From JAHJTW01 sp964545545 (lineage in GTDB: Bacteria; Krumholzibacteriota; Krumholzibacteriia; LZORAL124-64-63): a stretch of 56,245 nt of DNA. The stretch is taken from NCBI GenBank assembly GCA_964545545.1, contig CAZJGK010000009.1:1-56245 (forward strand). Reading direction: 5' to 3'. Shown here one piece after another: positions 1 to 8,319 of this stretch; within the stretch, counting starts at the first letter, position 1; every line of letters starts with the position of its first letter. Position numbers and translations under genes: made by a program. The notes under the pieces were generated by a model, which was given only the letters and a program-made list of their open reading frames with translations, ran no database searches and was not told the origin of the DNA.

Positions 1-55
1 GAACACCTGTGGCGCCATATTCCAGCGCGGCGGACACAATTTCCGAGGCACAACC
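1..55 (+). repeat. recurrent intergenic element, copy A
   Basis: The core CAATTTCCGAGGCACAACC lies at 37-55. It matches 18 of 19 bases with copies at about 3617-3635 (minus strand) and 54659-54677 (plus strand). A weaker copy (15 of 19) starts at 27696 on the minus strand. Copies A and B also resemble each other further upstream (GAACAC[CT]TGTGG, then CGGACA). It sits 56 bases upstream of the lipoprotein start at 112. Its function is unknown. Confidence 0.5.
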
Positions 56-62
56 AAAAATT

Positions 63-68
63 TATACT
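63..68 (+). promoter_or_regulatory. possible -10 box (TATACT)
   Basis: TATACT lies in an AT-rich stretch 43 bases before the lipoprotein start at 112. The hexamer 17 bases upstream (TTTCCG, inside repeat copy A) is a poor -35, so this is a weak call from sequence alone. Confidence 0.3.
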
Positions 69-111
69 TTCACGGCCCGAACATATGTTTTACTGGCTGC
101 GGGAGGCTGTG

Positions 112-573
112 ATGAAGCAACAGATGAAGTTCACGGCGGTTGCCATGGTTCTGTGTGCGGGGTGCGTGGGCTGTGCTGTCGGCCCCTCCGCCTGGATGGG
201 CGGAGAACTTGATGTCTCCGTGGAGGCCAGTCCGAACCTTGTTCGTCCGGGAGATGTCGTAACCGTAACCGTTAGAGCAAAAAACAACACGGATGGGATT
301 ATTGATTTTGGCCGAGGTTCTTCCGGTTGCTGGTTTGGGGCGCGGATTCGAAACGAACTTACCGGTGAGATGGTGTCGTTCACCCGTCAGTGTACCGCGG
401 ATTACGCAAAGCGGACTCTTGGTCCGGGTGAAGAGCATACTGAGAATCTGACTTGGCGCTGCAATATGCGGACCGAGGACGAAATGGTCCCCGTTCCCTT
501 GGGGACCTACCAGATTTACGGTGTCGCTCACGGTAAGGAGAGTCAGCCGGTTTCTGTTCGGGTCCGGCGGTAG
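112..573 (+). CDS. small secreted lipoprotein, BsuPI-like domain
   Basis: This is a 153-residue protein. The N-terminus is basic then hydrophobic and ends in a cysteine-rich stretch (LCAGCVGC, residues 14-21), which looks like a lipoprotein signal although residue -3 is not a canonical lipobox residue. The mature part is a single beta-rich domain with a 'PGDVVTVTVRAKNNT' strand. It ends with the pattern LGPGEEH...W...VPLGTYQIYGV, as in intracellular proteinase inhibitor (BsuPI, PF12690) domains. The start at 112 follows GGGAGG at 101-106. An in-frame ATG at 85 lacks a ribosome site. A membrane protein gene follows 30 bases later. The cell-envelope location is inferred, and no partner is visible. 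Confidence 0.6.
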   Translation: MKQQMKFTAVAMVLCAGCVGCAVGPSAWMGGELDVSVEASPNLVRPGDVVTVTVRAKNNTDGIIDFGRGSSGCWFGARIRNELTGEMVSFTRQCTADYAKRTLGPGEEHTENLTWRCNMRTEDEMVPVPLGTYQIYGVAHGKESQPVSVRVRR

Positions 574-603
574 TGGTGCAGTGCACGCCACACGGAGGCA
601 TAC

Positions 604-1056
604 TTGTACAACAGCATGCTATTCGTCACGCTCGAGATACTCGTGGTCATCGTTGCGCCTCTTCTGATTCTCTATCTGACGGGGCGATGGCCCCTGCGCA
701 TCGTCATCCCGTGTCTGTTGGTGATTCCTGTGCTCTGGTACCTGACCTACTCGCCCTATGTCTTGGATGGCTTGAGCGTTGCGGTGGGCTTCTTCGCACT
801 GCACCGAGGAAAACTGATTCGGCCCTTTGCGCTTGGAGTCGCGTTCATGCTGCTTTGTCTGCGACCGGCGTTCGACGTGGTATGCGAAACTGTAGCTTTC
901 GCCCTCGGGAGACGAGGGGATCTCTATCACATCGCGCAGGCGACTGGATACCCGACGGTGTGGTTGAGTATGGCGATCCTCATCGGGTTCTCGCTGTTTA
1001 CAATCGCGCGCGTGCTTGGGGAACGTGCTTCGCGGGACGAAAGTGCAGCCACCTGA
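604..1056 (+). CDS. small integral membrane protein, unknown function
   Basis: This is a 150-residue protein with about four hydrophobic helices (roughly residues 4-24, 30-46, 70-92 and 120-138). I do not recognise a family. The first codon is probably TTG at 604, because GGAGG at 594-598 is correctly spaced for it. The ATG at 616 is too far from that site. It lies 30 bases after the lipoprotein gene and may be co-transcribed with it. There are no catalytic motifs, and the C-terminus is short and charged. Confidence 0.55.
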   Translation: MYNSMLFVTLEILVVIVAPLLILYLTGRWPLRIVIPCLLVIPVLWYLTYSPYVLDGLSVAVGFFALHRGKLIRPFALGVAFMLLCLRPAFDVVCETVAFALGRRGDLYHIAQATGYPTVWLSMAILIGFSLFTIARVLGERASRDESAAT

Positions 1057-1175
1057 CCCCCGCAGGACTAGCCATGGCCGCCCCGGTGGGGTAGACTCCC
1101 CCTGCAACAATTCTCCTTCCGCTGCGTCTTGGTTCCGCATCCATTTGGCCCATCCATTTTCCCAGGAGGGAACTC

Positions 1176-2921
1176 ATGTCCCGTCCCAGTTTCTTTCACA
1201 GCCTGGTGCGTTCGGTCCTGCTGACCCTGTTGACCATCATCATTCTGACCGGATTGATCGCCGGCGGATTCTGGCTGCACGGCAAGCGGGGTGTGAAGGT
1301 CGCTGACGGCTCCTGGCTGGTGCTCGACCTCTACGGCACCCTTCACGAGTACGATATTCCCGCCGGACCTTTGGCCATGGTCACCGGCGGAGACGATCCG
1401 ACCCTGCAGGGTATGCTCGACGACCTGGGCAAGGCCGCCCTGGACGACCGCATCAAGGGAGTGATCTTCAAGATCAGCAGCAGCAACAACGCCGGCTGGG
1501 CCAAACTCGAGGAACTGCGCCAGGCCGTGGACAAGGTCCAGGCCGCCGGCAAGCCCGTCTACGCCTGGGGCGACGCCCTGAACCTGCGCGCGCTGTTCCT
1601 GGCCGCGGGCTGCAACAAGGTCATGATGCCCACCGGAGGTTATTTCGAATTCAAGGGCATGGGCCGGAAGTTGCCCTATGTGCGCGGGGTGCTGGACAAG
1701 CTCGGCATCATTCCCCACCTGAGCAAGATCAAGGAATACAAGGCCGCGGCGGAACTGGTCATGGACAAGGGCATGAGCGACGCGGCGCGCGAGAACGAGG
1801 GGGCGCTGCTGGACGACGTCTGGGAAACGGTGCTCACGGCCCTCGGCACCGAACGTGGTCTGAGCCGCGACAAGCTGCTCGAACTGATGAACTATGCCGA
1901 GTTCACGCCCACCGAGGCCAAGGAAGCCGGGCTGATCGATGAGTGCATCTACATGCAGGAACTCGAAGAGCGCCTGGCCGGCGACAAGGACCGGCTCAAG
2001 ACCGTCAGTTACGGCGATTATGCCAAGGTGAGCTGGAAGGACGCCGGGCTGCACACGGGCCAGACCGTCGCCGTGGTCCACGCCCAGGGCAACATCGGGG
2101 GGCGTGAGAGCAATGTCGATCCGGTGCTGGGGGTCATGATGGGGCACGAGACCATCGTGAAGGAACTGCAGCGCTGCCGGTATGACGACAAGGTGAAGGC
2201 CGTGGTGTTCCGCATCGATTCGGGCGGGGGCGAAAGCCTGGCCAGCGATCTGATGGCGCATGAGGTCGGCAAGCTGGCCGAGGTCAAGCCCGTCGTGGTC
2301 TCCATGGTCGATGTGGCGGGCTCGGGCGGGTACTACATCGCCTACAAGGCGACCAAGCTGGTGGCTGATCCCCTGACGGTGACCGGTTCCATCGGTTCCA
2401 TCAACGGGTTCTTCAACATGAAGGGCTTCTACGACAAGATCGGCCTGACCAAGGACGGCCTCTCCAAGGGCCCCATGGCCGAACTCGGCACCGACTACCG
2501 CGAGCCCACGGACGCGGAATGGCAACGGTTCAGCGACGCCCACTGGATCAGATTCAACGAATGGCTCCAGGATGTCGCCAAACATCGCGGGTGGACCTTC
2601 GAGCACGCCACGACCCTGGCTTACGGCCGGGTATTTTCCGGCAGCAAGGCCATGGCCATCGGCATGGTCGATACCGTGGGCAACCTGGATGTCGCCATCG
2701 CTCTGGCGGCCAAGCTGGCCGGGCTGGACGCTTCCCAGGCCCCCAAGGTTGTGCACCTGCCGGAGAAGCAGGATTTCCTGAACAGCATCATAGGGAGCCC
2801 CAAAGAGGCCCACGATCCGGTATCCATGGCGGTGAACGCGGTGTTGTACCGGCAACTGCACGTCCGGTTGCAGGAGACGACTCGATTCCTGGAATCGGGG
2901 GCCCAGAACGTCGTCAGATAG
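1176..2921 (+). CDS. sppA: signal peptide peptidase SppA, long (67K) type
   Basis: This is an S49-family membrane serine protease of 581 residues that degrades cleaved signal peptides. An N-terminal membrane anchor spans about residues 10-31 and is followed by two ClpP-like halves. The Ser/Lys dyad is visible: Lys189 in the N-terminal half (IKEYKAAAE, matching the E. coli GTYKSAVE lysine) and Ser383 in the C-terminal half (DVAGSGGYYIA). Both halves are needed, as in the E. coli-type enzyme. The start follows AGGAGGGAA. It appears monocistronic, with a strong hairpin right after the stop. The family call is firm. Confidence 0.95.
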   Translation: MSRPSFFHSLVRSVLLTLLTIIILTGLIAGGFWLHGKRGVKVADGSWLVLDLYGTLHEYDIPAGPLAMVTGGDDPTLQGMLDDLGKAALDDRIKGVIFKISSSNNAGWAKLEELRQAVDKVQAAGKPVYAWGDALNLRALFLAAGCNKVMMPTGGYFEFKGMGRKLPYVRGVLDKLGIIPHLSKIKEYKAAAELVMDKGMSDAARENEGALLDDVWETVLTALGTERGLSRDKLLELMNYAEFTPTEAKEAGLIDECIYMQELEERLAGDKDRLKTVSYGDYAKVSWKDAGLHTGQTVAVVHAQGNIGGRESNVDPVLGVMMGHETIVKELQRCRYDDKVKAVVFRIDSGGGESLASDLMAHEVGKLAEVKPVVVSMVDVAGSGGYYIAYKATKLVADPLTVTGSIGSINGFFNMKGFYDKIGLTKDGLSKGPMAELGTDYREPTDAEWQRFSDAHWIRFNEWLQDVAKHRGWTFEHATTLAYGRVFSGSKAMAIGMVDTVGNLDVAIALAAKLAGLDASQAPKVVHLPEKQDFLNSIIGSPKEAHDPVSMAVNAVLYRQLHVRLQETTRFLESGAQNVVR

Positions 2922-2929
2922 AGGCGCCG

Positions 2930-2967
2930 GATCAGCGGCGGCGGTTTCCGGCCGCCGCCGCCTGATC
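2930..2967. terminator. GC-rich hairpin between convergent genes
   Basis: GATCAG(C)GGCGGCGG pairs with CCGCCGCC(G)CTGATC around a short loop, just after the sppA stop and before the end of the convergent minus-strand gene. There is no clear U tract, so it may act as a bidirectional terminator or mRNA 3' stabiliser. Confidence 0.5.
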
Positions 2968-3007
2968 GTGGCTGAGGCGCCAGGTTCCGGTCAGCAATGA
3001 GACAGGC

Positions 3008-3547
3008 TCAAGCCTGGTTGTCCAGCAACAGGCCGGCCGGCACTTCAGGCTGGGGATCCTGGGGATCCTGGGGCTCCTGGGGATCTTCCACCGGTTGTGC
3101 GATCGGTTGTGCGATCGGTTGTGCGATCGGTGCGACCCCGGTCCCGTCGCGCGCTTCCCGCAAGCTCTTCAAGCCGGCGGTCAATTCCTCCATGGCCTGG
3201 CCCACGCCTGCAAGCACGGCCTTGCGGTCGTAGGTTGCCCCCTTGCCTGCGGCATGGAAGACATCCTTGAGGCTGTCCCGGAAATCCTTCTCCAGACCTT
3301 TCACGGCTTCGGCATACGCGGGGTCGGGGTTGTCGGAAGCCGCGAGTTCGCGCAGTTCGCCGCCGATGTCATGCCGAACATCGCGCAGCAGATGTTTCAA
3401 TCCCTGCTGGAGATGAGCCCGCCCGGGAGCCCGATGGGCGTGCCTGGCGGCATGTTCATGCTTGTTTGAGAGTGCCTGGCGTCCACACGGAGAATGGCCG
3501 CAGGACGGACGCTGAGCCAGTTGAGAAGAAATGGCATTGGTTATCAT
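3008..3547 (-). CDS. hypothetical protein with proline/DPQ repeat tail
   Basis: This is a 179-residue protein that I do not recognise. An N-terminal part rich in His, Gln and Cys (about residues 1-45) is followed by a charged helical region (about 46-130: LKHLLRDVRHDIGGELREL, then a segment with GLEKDFRDSLKDVFHAAG). The C-terminus is low-complexity: three PIAQ units, then DPQ/EPQ units. The start at 3547 has AAAGGAG nine bases upstream. A longer frame reaches 3664 but has no ribosome site. Repeat copy B lies 69 bases upstream on the same strand. No membrane segment or signal peptide is obvious, so it is probably cytoplasmic. Confidence 0.6.
   Translation of the reverse strand: MITNAISSQLAQRPSCGHSPCGRQALSNKHEHAARHAHRAPGRAHLQQGLKHLLRDVRHDIGGELRELAASDNPDPAYAEAVKGLEKDFRDSLKDVFHAAGKGATYDRKAVLAGVGQAMEELTAGLKSLREARDGTGVAPIAQPIAQPIAQPVEDPQEPQDPQDPQPEVPAGLLLDNQA
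3051..3128. repeat. two coding microsatellite-like tandem repeats
   Basis: Four 9-base units (TGGGGATCC, with two variants) span 3051-3086. Three exact 12-base units (GGTTGTGCGATC) span 3093-3128. On the minus strand they encode the DPQ and PIAQ units of the hypothetical protein. Both unit lengths keep the frame, so copy-number change would alter tail length only. Confidence 0.85.
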
Positions 3548-3616
3548 ATTTTTCTCCTTTGTTATATTGATTGTCGGCATGCAAGTGAATGCCTTAAACT
3601 CATTCTTGAATATGAA

Positions 3617-3670
3617 GGTTGTGCCTCGGAAATTTTGTCCGTGAGGTGAAAACAACCCCCACAAGTGTTC
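3617..3670 (-). repeat. recurrent intergenic element, copy B
   Basis: On the minus strand this carries AATTTCCGAGGCACAACC, near-identical to copies A and D. It also has the upstream segment GTTTTCACCT, shared at the same distance with copy C (27696-27749). Read on the plus strand, GGTTGT at one end can pair with ACAACC 30 bases away, with GCCTC/GAGGT inside, so a hairpin is possible. It lies upstream of the minus-strand gene at 3547. Confidence 0.5.
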
Positions 3671-3802
3671 CCGGCCGGGTCCGGCAAGGTCTGGTGGAAC
3701 GGGGTCGACATGTCGGGGACGCCCGCAGCCTCGGGCTTGTACTTCTTCCAGGTGCGCGCGGGGGATCAGCGCACCATCGGCAAAATGGCCCTGATCCGCT
3801 GA
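3650..3802 (+). pseudogene. remnant 3' end of a secreted protein (FlgD-Ig/T9SS-like C-terminal domain)
   Basis: This 50-codon frame has no valid start. It encodes QVFPAGSGKVWWNGVD, then SGTPAASGLYFFQVRAG, and ends KMALIR before TGA at 3800-3802. It aligns with the C-terminal end of the cysteine protease at 25939-27696 (QVLPAGSQTATWNGQD, then TVPSGVYFCRVEAG). This domain normally ends large secreted proteins in FCB-group bacteria. In-frame TGA at 3647-3649 and repeat copy B immediately precede it, and the rest of the parent gene is absent. A good intrinsic terminator follows, as expected for a real gene end. I read it as the surviving tail of a deleted gene. Confidence 0.7.
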
Positions 3803-3825
3803 TTTCAGAGCCGTGTGTTGTCATT

Positions 3826-3855
3826 GAGCCCGGATCCAGGACCCGGGCTCTTTTT
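3826..3855 (+). terminator. intrinsic terminator
   Basis: GAGCCCGG (3826-3833) pairs with CCGGGCTC (3843-3850), followed by TTTTT. It lies 23 bases after the stop of the remnant gene 3' end. Confidence 0.85.
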
Positions 3856-4007
3856 CAATTTGAATATTGGCGATTCCCACCGTGTAATGGCCCCGCAAGG
3901 GATTTGGTGACCTCCGGGGAAAAACAGTGTACGTTGTCCTGGTCATCCAAGTTGTCATCACCATTGCGGTCCATAATGCCGATCGTCTTTTTCGCGAGGT
4001 GTGAATG

Positions 4008-5024
4008 ATGTCTCCTGATCAGAACTACGGGGAGCCACAAGGTCCCCAGATTCCTGAGATCAAGTTACCAGCGGTCAATTGGAAGATGGTGCGCTTGATC
4101 GCCATGGCCCTGCTGGTGCTGATTCTGGTGTTCACCACCTATTACACCATCGATCCCGAGGAAACCGGACTGGTGCTGCGTTTCGGGCAGTACGTCCGGC
4201 CCTCCGACCCGGGTCTGCATTTCAAGATCCCCTTCGGCATCGAAAGCGTGATGAAGGTTCCGGTCCAGCGCCAGCTCAAGGAGGAATTCGGTTTCCGCAC
4301 CCTGCGCGCCGGGGTTCAGAGCCAGTATTCCACCAAACCCTATGCCGAGGAATCCAACATGCTGACCGGCGACCTGAACGCCGCCGTGGTCGAATGGGTG
4401 GTCCAGTACCGCATCGTCGACCCCTACAAGTACCTGTTCCGGGTGCGCAACGTCAGCAAGACATTCCGCGACATGAGCGAGGCGGTCATGCGCAAGGTGG
4501 TCGGCGACCGCACGGTCAACGAGGTGCTGACCGTCGGCCGCGCCGAGGTGGCCATGGAGGTGAACAAAGGCCTGCAGGATCTGTGCGTGAAATACGAGAC
4601 CGGCATCAAGGTCGAGCAGGTTGTCCTGCAGGATGTGAATCCGCCCGATGCGGTCAAGCCTTCCTTCAACTCGGTGAACGAGGCCCAGCAGGACAAGGAG
4701 AAGCTCATCAACCAGGCCCAATCCCAATACAATGCCGAGATTCCCAAGGCCAGGGGCGCCGCTCTGCAGACCATTCAGGAGGCCGAGGGGTACGCTCTGG
4801 ACCGCATCAACCGGGCCCAGGGTGATTCCGCCCTGTTCACCGCCATGTACAACGCCTATCGCAAGGCTCCGGAAGTCACCCGCACGCGGATCTACCTGGA
4901 AACCATGAATACGGTGTTGCCCCAGGTGCAAAGAAAGATCATCGTGGATTCCAGCCTCAAGGGCCTGATCCCCCTGCTGAACATGGGCAGCGGTCCGCTC
5001 GTCGGCAGTGAAGGAGGCAAGTGA
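4008..5024 (+). CDS. hflK: HflK, SPFH/prohibitin membrane protein
   Basis: This protein of about 338 residues is anchored by one N-terminal helix (about residues 28-46) after a short proline-rich cytoplasmic tail. The SPFH/Band-7 domain begins IDPEETGLVLRFG and is followed by a long helical region (QAQSQYNAEIPKARGAALQ). In known bacteria HflK and HflC form a cage around the FtsH protease in the inner membrane. Two adjacent ATGs (4005, 4008) are possible. GAGGTG at 3996-4001 is better spaced for 4008. The TGA stop overlaps the hflC start (TGATG), so the two are translationally coupled. Confidence 0.95.
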   Translation: MSPDQNYGEPQGPQIPEIKLPAVNWKMVRLIAMALLVLILVFTTYYTIDPEETGLVLRFGQYVRPSDPGLHFKIPFGIESVMKVPVQRQLKEEFGFRTLRAGVQSQYSTKPYAEESNMLTGDLNAAVVEWVVQYRIVDPYKYLFRVRNVSKTFRDMSEAVMRKVVGDRTVNEVLTVGRAEVAMEVNKGLQDLCVKYETGIKVEQVVLQDVNPPDAVKPSFNSVNEAQQDKEKLINQAQSQYNAEIPKARGAALQTIQEAEGYALDRINRAQGDSALFTAMYNAYRKAPEVTRTRIYLETMNTVLPQVQRKIIVDSSLKGLIPLLNMGSGPLVGSEGGK

Positions 5025-5959
5025 TGGGAAAGCTATATTTGATTCTCATTGTGGTGGTGGCCCTGTTGGGCCTCAGCTCCTTCTATGTGGTCCAGGAGTC
5101 CGAGCAGGCCATCATCACCCAGTTCGGCAAGCCCGTGGGGGACCCCGTCGTCACCCCGGGCCTCAAGTTCAAGGTGCCGGTGATCCAGAAGGTGCATCGC
5201 TTCGAGAAGCGTTTCCTGGAATGGGACGGCGATCCCAACCAGTTGCCCACCCGGGACAAGCGCTTCATCTGGGTCAACACCTATGCCCGGTGGCGGATCA
5301 CCGATCCCCTGCTCTATTTCCAGCGCCTGAACAACGAGCGCGGGGCGCAGACCCGACTGGACGACATCCTGGACGGCGAGACCCGCAACGCCATCGCCAA
5401 ATACGATCTGGTCGAGGTGGTGCGCAGCACCAACCGCCAGGCCCAGACCGGCGAACTGGTGGCCTCGGACGAGACCGCGCTGGTGCCCATCAAGCACGGC
5501 CGCGGTGAAATCCGCCAGGAGATCCTGGACAAGGCGAGGGGGCGGACCTCCGACCTGGGCATCGAGATCCTGGATGTGGAATTCAAGCGCATCAACTACG
5601 TGGCTGATGTCCAGCGCAAGGTCTACGAGCGCATGATCTCCGAGCGGAAGCGCATCGCCGACCGGTTCCGCAGCGAAGGCCAGGGCGAAGCGTTCCGGAT
5701 CCTGGGCGAGAAGGATCGCGAATTGCTCAAGATCCGTTCCGAGGCCTATCGCCAGGCCCAGGGCATCAAGGGTAATGCCGATGCCCGAGCCACGGCGATC
5801 TATGCCGCCGCCTACAATCCATCGGCAGATTCGCGTTCCTTCTACGAGTTCCTCAAGACCATGGAGTCGTACAAGGCTACCCTGGACAAGGAAAGCTCGT
5901 TGATCCTGACCACCGACGGCGATTTCTACCGGTTCCTGAAGGAGAGTGGCGGTCGATGA
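5024..5959 (+). CDS. hflC: HflC, SPFH/prohibitin membrane protein
   Basis: This 311-residue partner of HflK has an N-terminal membrane helix (residues 2-22), then the SPFH domain starting VVQESEQAIITQFGKPV. The hallmark segment IEILDVEFKRINY and the charged helix RKRIADRFRSEGQGEAFRI follow. The ATG at 5024 is six bases after AAGGAGG. A GTG at 5021 is too close to the site. It overlaps both hflK and the downstream TraB/GumN gene by four bases, giving a three-gene coupled operon. It probably regulates FtsH-type proteolysis at the membrane. Confidence 0.95.
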   Translation: MGKLYLILIVVVALLGLSSFYVVQESEQAIITQFGKPVGDPVVTPGLKFKVPVIQKVHRFEKRFLEWDGDPNQLPTRDKRFIWVNTYARWRITDPLLYFQRLNNERGAQTRLDDILDGETRNAIAKYDLVEVVRSTNRQAQTGELVASDETALVPIKHGRGEIRQEILDKARGRTSDLGIEILDVEFKRINYVADVQRKVYERMISERKRIADRFRSEGQGEAFRILGEKDRELLKIRSEAYRQAQGIKGNADARATAIYAAAYNPSADSRSFYEFLKTMESYKATLDKESSLILTTDGDFYRFLKESGGR

Positions 5960-6864
5960 TCCCTAAACCGGTTTGCCGGTTTGTTGCTCCTTCCTTGTTG
6001 CTCGCGGCCGCCGTTTTTACGGCGGCCGCGCCGGTTCATGCCGGCCGGCCCCTGTTTGCCTGGCGGGTGCAATCCCCGACGGCCACCATCACCATGATGG
6101 GTTCGATCCATGTCGGCCGCCGGGATTTCTACCCTCTGGCTCCGGTCATCGAAACGGCGTTCGCCGGCAGCGGGGCCCTGGCTGTGGAAGTCGATGTGTT
6201 GGCGCCCGACAGCTTGGCCGCAGCGGCCAAGCTCATGATGACCGAGGGCCAGCTGCCCGAGGGCAAAACCCTCGACGACGTTCTGCCGGACAGCCTGCTC
6301 GTCCGGGTTCAGGCCGAGTTTGCGGACCAGCCCGGGGCCTGGCAGATCTACCGGAAACTCCGGCCCGCCTTTCTGGCCCTTGTCTTGACCTCGGAGCAGT
6401 ATTCCCGGCTGGGTCTGGATCCCCAACTCGGACTGGAGAATCACTTCCTGACCCTGGCTCGCGGCCGGAAGTCGATTCTCGAACTGGAAACCCTGGCCCA
6501 GCAGATGTCCCTGTTCACGGATCTTGATGACGAGCTGGCGCGCCTTCTGCTCCGCGAGGCCCTGGACGAGTTGCCGAACATGGCGGGAGAGCTGGAAGCG
6601 TTGATCAAGGATTGGCAGGCCGGCGATGTGGACCGGGTGGACAGCTTGCTGGCCAGGCAGGTCGGGGAAGATCCCCGGCTGGAGGGTTTCTACCGCGCCA
6701 TCCTGGATGACCGCAACGTCAAAATGGCGCGCACCATTGCGGACTGGCTGGGGCAGGATCGGGACATTTTCGTCCTCGTGGGGGCCGGGCACTTCGCCGG
6801 CGACAAGGGGATCGTCCAGCTGTTGCGGGACCGGGGTCTGCAGGTCACCCAACTGGAACGCTGA
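5956..6864 (+). CDS. TraB/GumN family protein (TIKI-like)
   Basis: This is a 302-residue exported protein with an N-terminal signal sequence ending near HAG (about residue 30). It carries both family signatures (PF01963): GSIHVG near residue 51 and GAGHFAGD near the C-terminus. The glutamate in LAVEVDV also fits the family. Relatives of this fold include the TIKI metalloproteases, but bacterial members mostly lack assigned substrates. Its start overlaps the hflC stop (ATGA), so it is co-translated with hflKC. This suggests a role in envelope protein quality control, which is inference. Its stop directly abuts the stop of the convergent regulator. Confidence 0.85.
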   Translation: MIPKPVCRFVAPSLLLAAAVFTAAAPVHAGRPLFAWRVQSPTATITMMGSIHVGRRDFYPLAPVIETAFAGSGALAVEVDVLAPDSLAAAAKLMMTEGQLPEGKTLDDVLPDSLLVRVQAEFADQPGAWQIYRKLRPAFLALVLTSEQYSRLGLDPQLGLENHFLTLARGRKSILELETLAQQMSLFTDLDDELARLLLREALDELPNMAGELEALIKDWQAGDVDRVDSLLARQVGEDPRLEGFYRAILDDRNVKMARTIADWLGQDRDIFVLVGAGHFAGDKGIVQLLRDRGLQVTQLER

Positions 6865-7545
6865 TCAGGGTTGCAGCCCGTTGGCGCGCAGCCAATCGTA
6901 GGCAACCTGGAAGATCTCGGTGCTGGTGCGCAGGCCCAGCTTTTTCTTGATGTGGGAACGGTGGACCTCGACGGTGCGCGGGCTGATGTCCATCATCTGG
7001 GCGATCTTGGCAATTTCCAGCCCCTGGCCCGTCAACTGGAACAACTCCAGCTCCCGGTTGCTCAAAAGATCGGTCGGCGAGGTTCCGGGCGCGGGCTTGC
7101 CGCTGCTCAGGTGGTCCACGGCGTTGCGGGTCATTTCATTGCTGAGATAGATCTGCCCGTCCAGGACGCAACGGATCGCCTCCAGGATCTTTTCGGTGCC
7201 TTCCTGCTTCATGATGTAGCCCTTGGCTCCGGCTTTCAGACAACGCAGCGCATAGGTGTACTCGTCGTGCATGGAGACGGCCAGGGTCAGGATGCGGGGG
7301 AATTTCTGGTTGATATCCTTGATGAGGATAAGCCCGTTGCTGTTCTTGAGACTAAGATCCACCAGGACCAGGTCGGGCCGAAACTCGGCGATGAGGTCCA
7401 GCGCCTCCTGATAATCCTCGGCCTCACAGGAGACATTCAGGTCCGGTTCGAGCTGCACCAAGGCCTTGATGCCGGCACGCACCAGGGGGTGGTCATCGAT
7501 GATCATCAGGTTTGTGGTTTTCTGGGGGGCATCCATAATGACCAT
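6865..7545 (-). CDS. NarL/FixJ-type response regulator
   Basis: This protein of about 226 residues has a receiver domain with the acidic pair IDD, phospho-acceptor Asp in LVLVDLSLKNSNG, Thr/Ser-equivalent AVSMHD and Lys in YIMKQEG. A LuxR-type helix-turn-helix follows (LLSNRELELFQLTGQG, ISPRTVEVHRSHIKKKLGL). It would be a DNA-binding transcription factor activated by a kinase not encoded next to it. The start is ATG at 7545 after GGAGGGAAAAGGAAAG. An upstream TTG at 7563 and ATG at 7536 are alternatives. It is convergent with the TraB gene with no intergenic space. Confidence 0.9.
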   Translation of the reverse strand: MVIMDAPQKTTNLMIIDDHPLVRAGIKALVQLEPDLNVSCEAEDYQEALDLIAEFRPDLVLVDLSLKNSNGLILIKDINQKFPRILTLAVSMHDEYTYALRCLKAGAKGYIMKQEGTEKILEAIRCVLDGQIYLSNEMTRNAVDHLSSGKPAPGTSPTDLLSNRELELFQLTGQGLEIAKIAQMMDISPRTVEVHRSHIKKKLGLRTSTEIFQVAYDWLRANGLQP

Positions 7546-7595
7546 CTTTCCTTTTCCCTCCAAAGGAAACGGGAATCACTGTCCCTATAATGAAT

Positions 7596-7604
7596 ATTAT
7601 ACCA
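7596..7604 (-). promoter_or_regulatory. extended -10 promoter of the response regulator
   Basis: On the minus strand TGGTATAAT forms a perfect extended -10 (TGn-TATAAT) about 50 bases upstream of the regulator start. No good -35 is seen, as is usual for extended -10 promoters. Confidence 0.5.
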
Positions 7605-7657
7605 GCCTGCTTGGAAATGCAACCAATCCTCACCGGTAATTTGTAGGGGCCTGGGGA

Positions 7658-8319
7658 TCAGATACAGTCAGCCTGCAGTTCGGCCAGGGAGGGCTCCAAA
7701 CGCGTTTTCAGGTCCTGGATCAGGGATGCGGAGGACTGGTTCCAGAACTCCGGTTTCAAGGCACCCATGAATTCGTCGTGCCTGCGCCCGCGACGGTAGG
7801 CAGGTTCGCGGGGAGGATGCCGCAGATAGCGGTTCGCCAGGTCGGGGTCGGGATCCACCAACAGGGTGGTGGAGTAGTACAGCAGGCCCCGGGTGCGGTA
7901 CACGCATGAGCCGCCGATTTTGCGGTCCTTCAGGACAAGGTCCGAAACGCCCTCCCGGCGGACGCCGGGAATGCCGCAGTCGGCCAGGCCGGCGCACATC
8001 CAGTTGCTGATGGCGAAGAAGGACCGGGTGATGCCGCCGATGCCCGGCAGGGGAAGGCCCACCGCGACGATGACGTTGCCGGGGTCCAGGACCACGCTGC
8101 ACCCGCCGCCGATGCGTCTCAGCAGGGGGATGTTGTCCCGTTCGATGGCGGTGGTGAACAGCTCACGCTCCTGGTTACCGCCACGGCCGATGACGACCGC
8201 CGGTTGGCCCCAGCCGTAGACGCGCAGGCGGGGGCGGCCGTCCCGACGCACGGAATCCAGCAGGGGGTCGTCCCGGTCGTAAGGGACCGTTGGCAAAGGA
8301 CCTATGTCCGGGACGCGAC

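Noticed and set aside
1068..2861. A 597-codon open frame antisense to sppA
   Set aside because: It has no ribosome site, is His/Gly/Gln-rich as expected for the antisense of a GC-rich gene, and sppA is unmistakable on the other strand.
3855..4040. Minus-strand frame with a dockerin-like MDRNGDDNLDDQD stretch
   Set aside because: Only one short acidic motif and no start or partner domain. It may be a second remnant of a secreted gene but cannot be supported.
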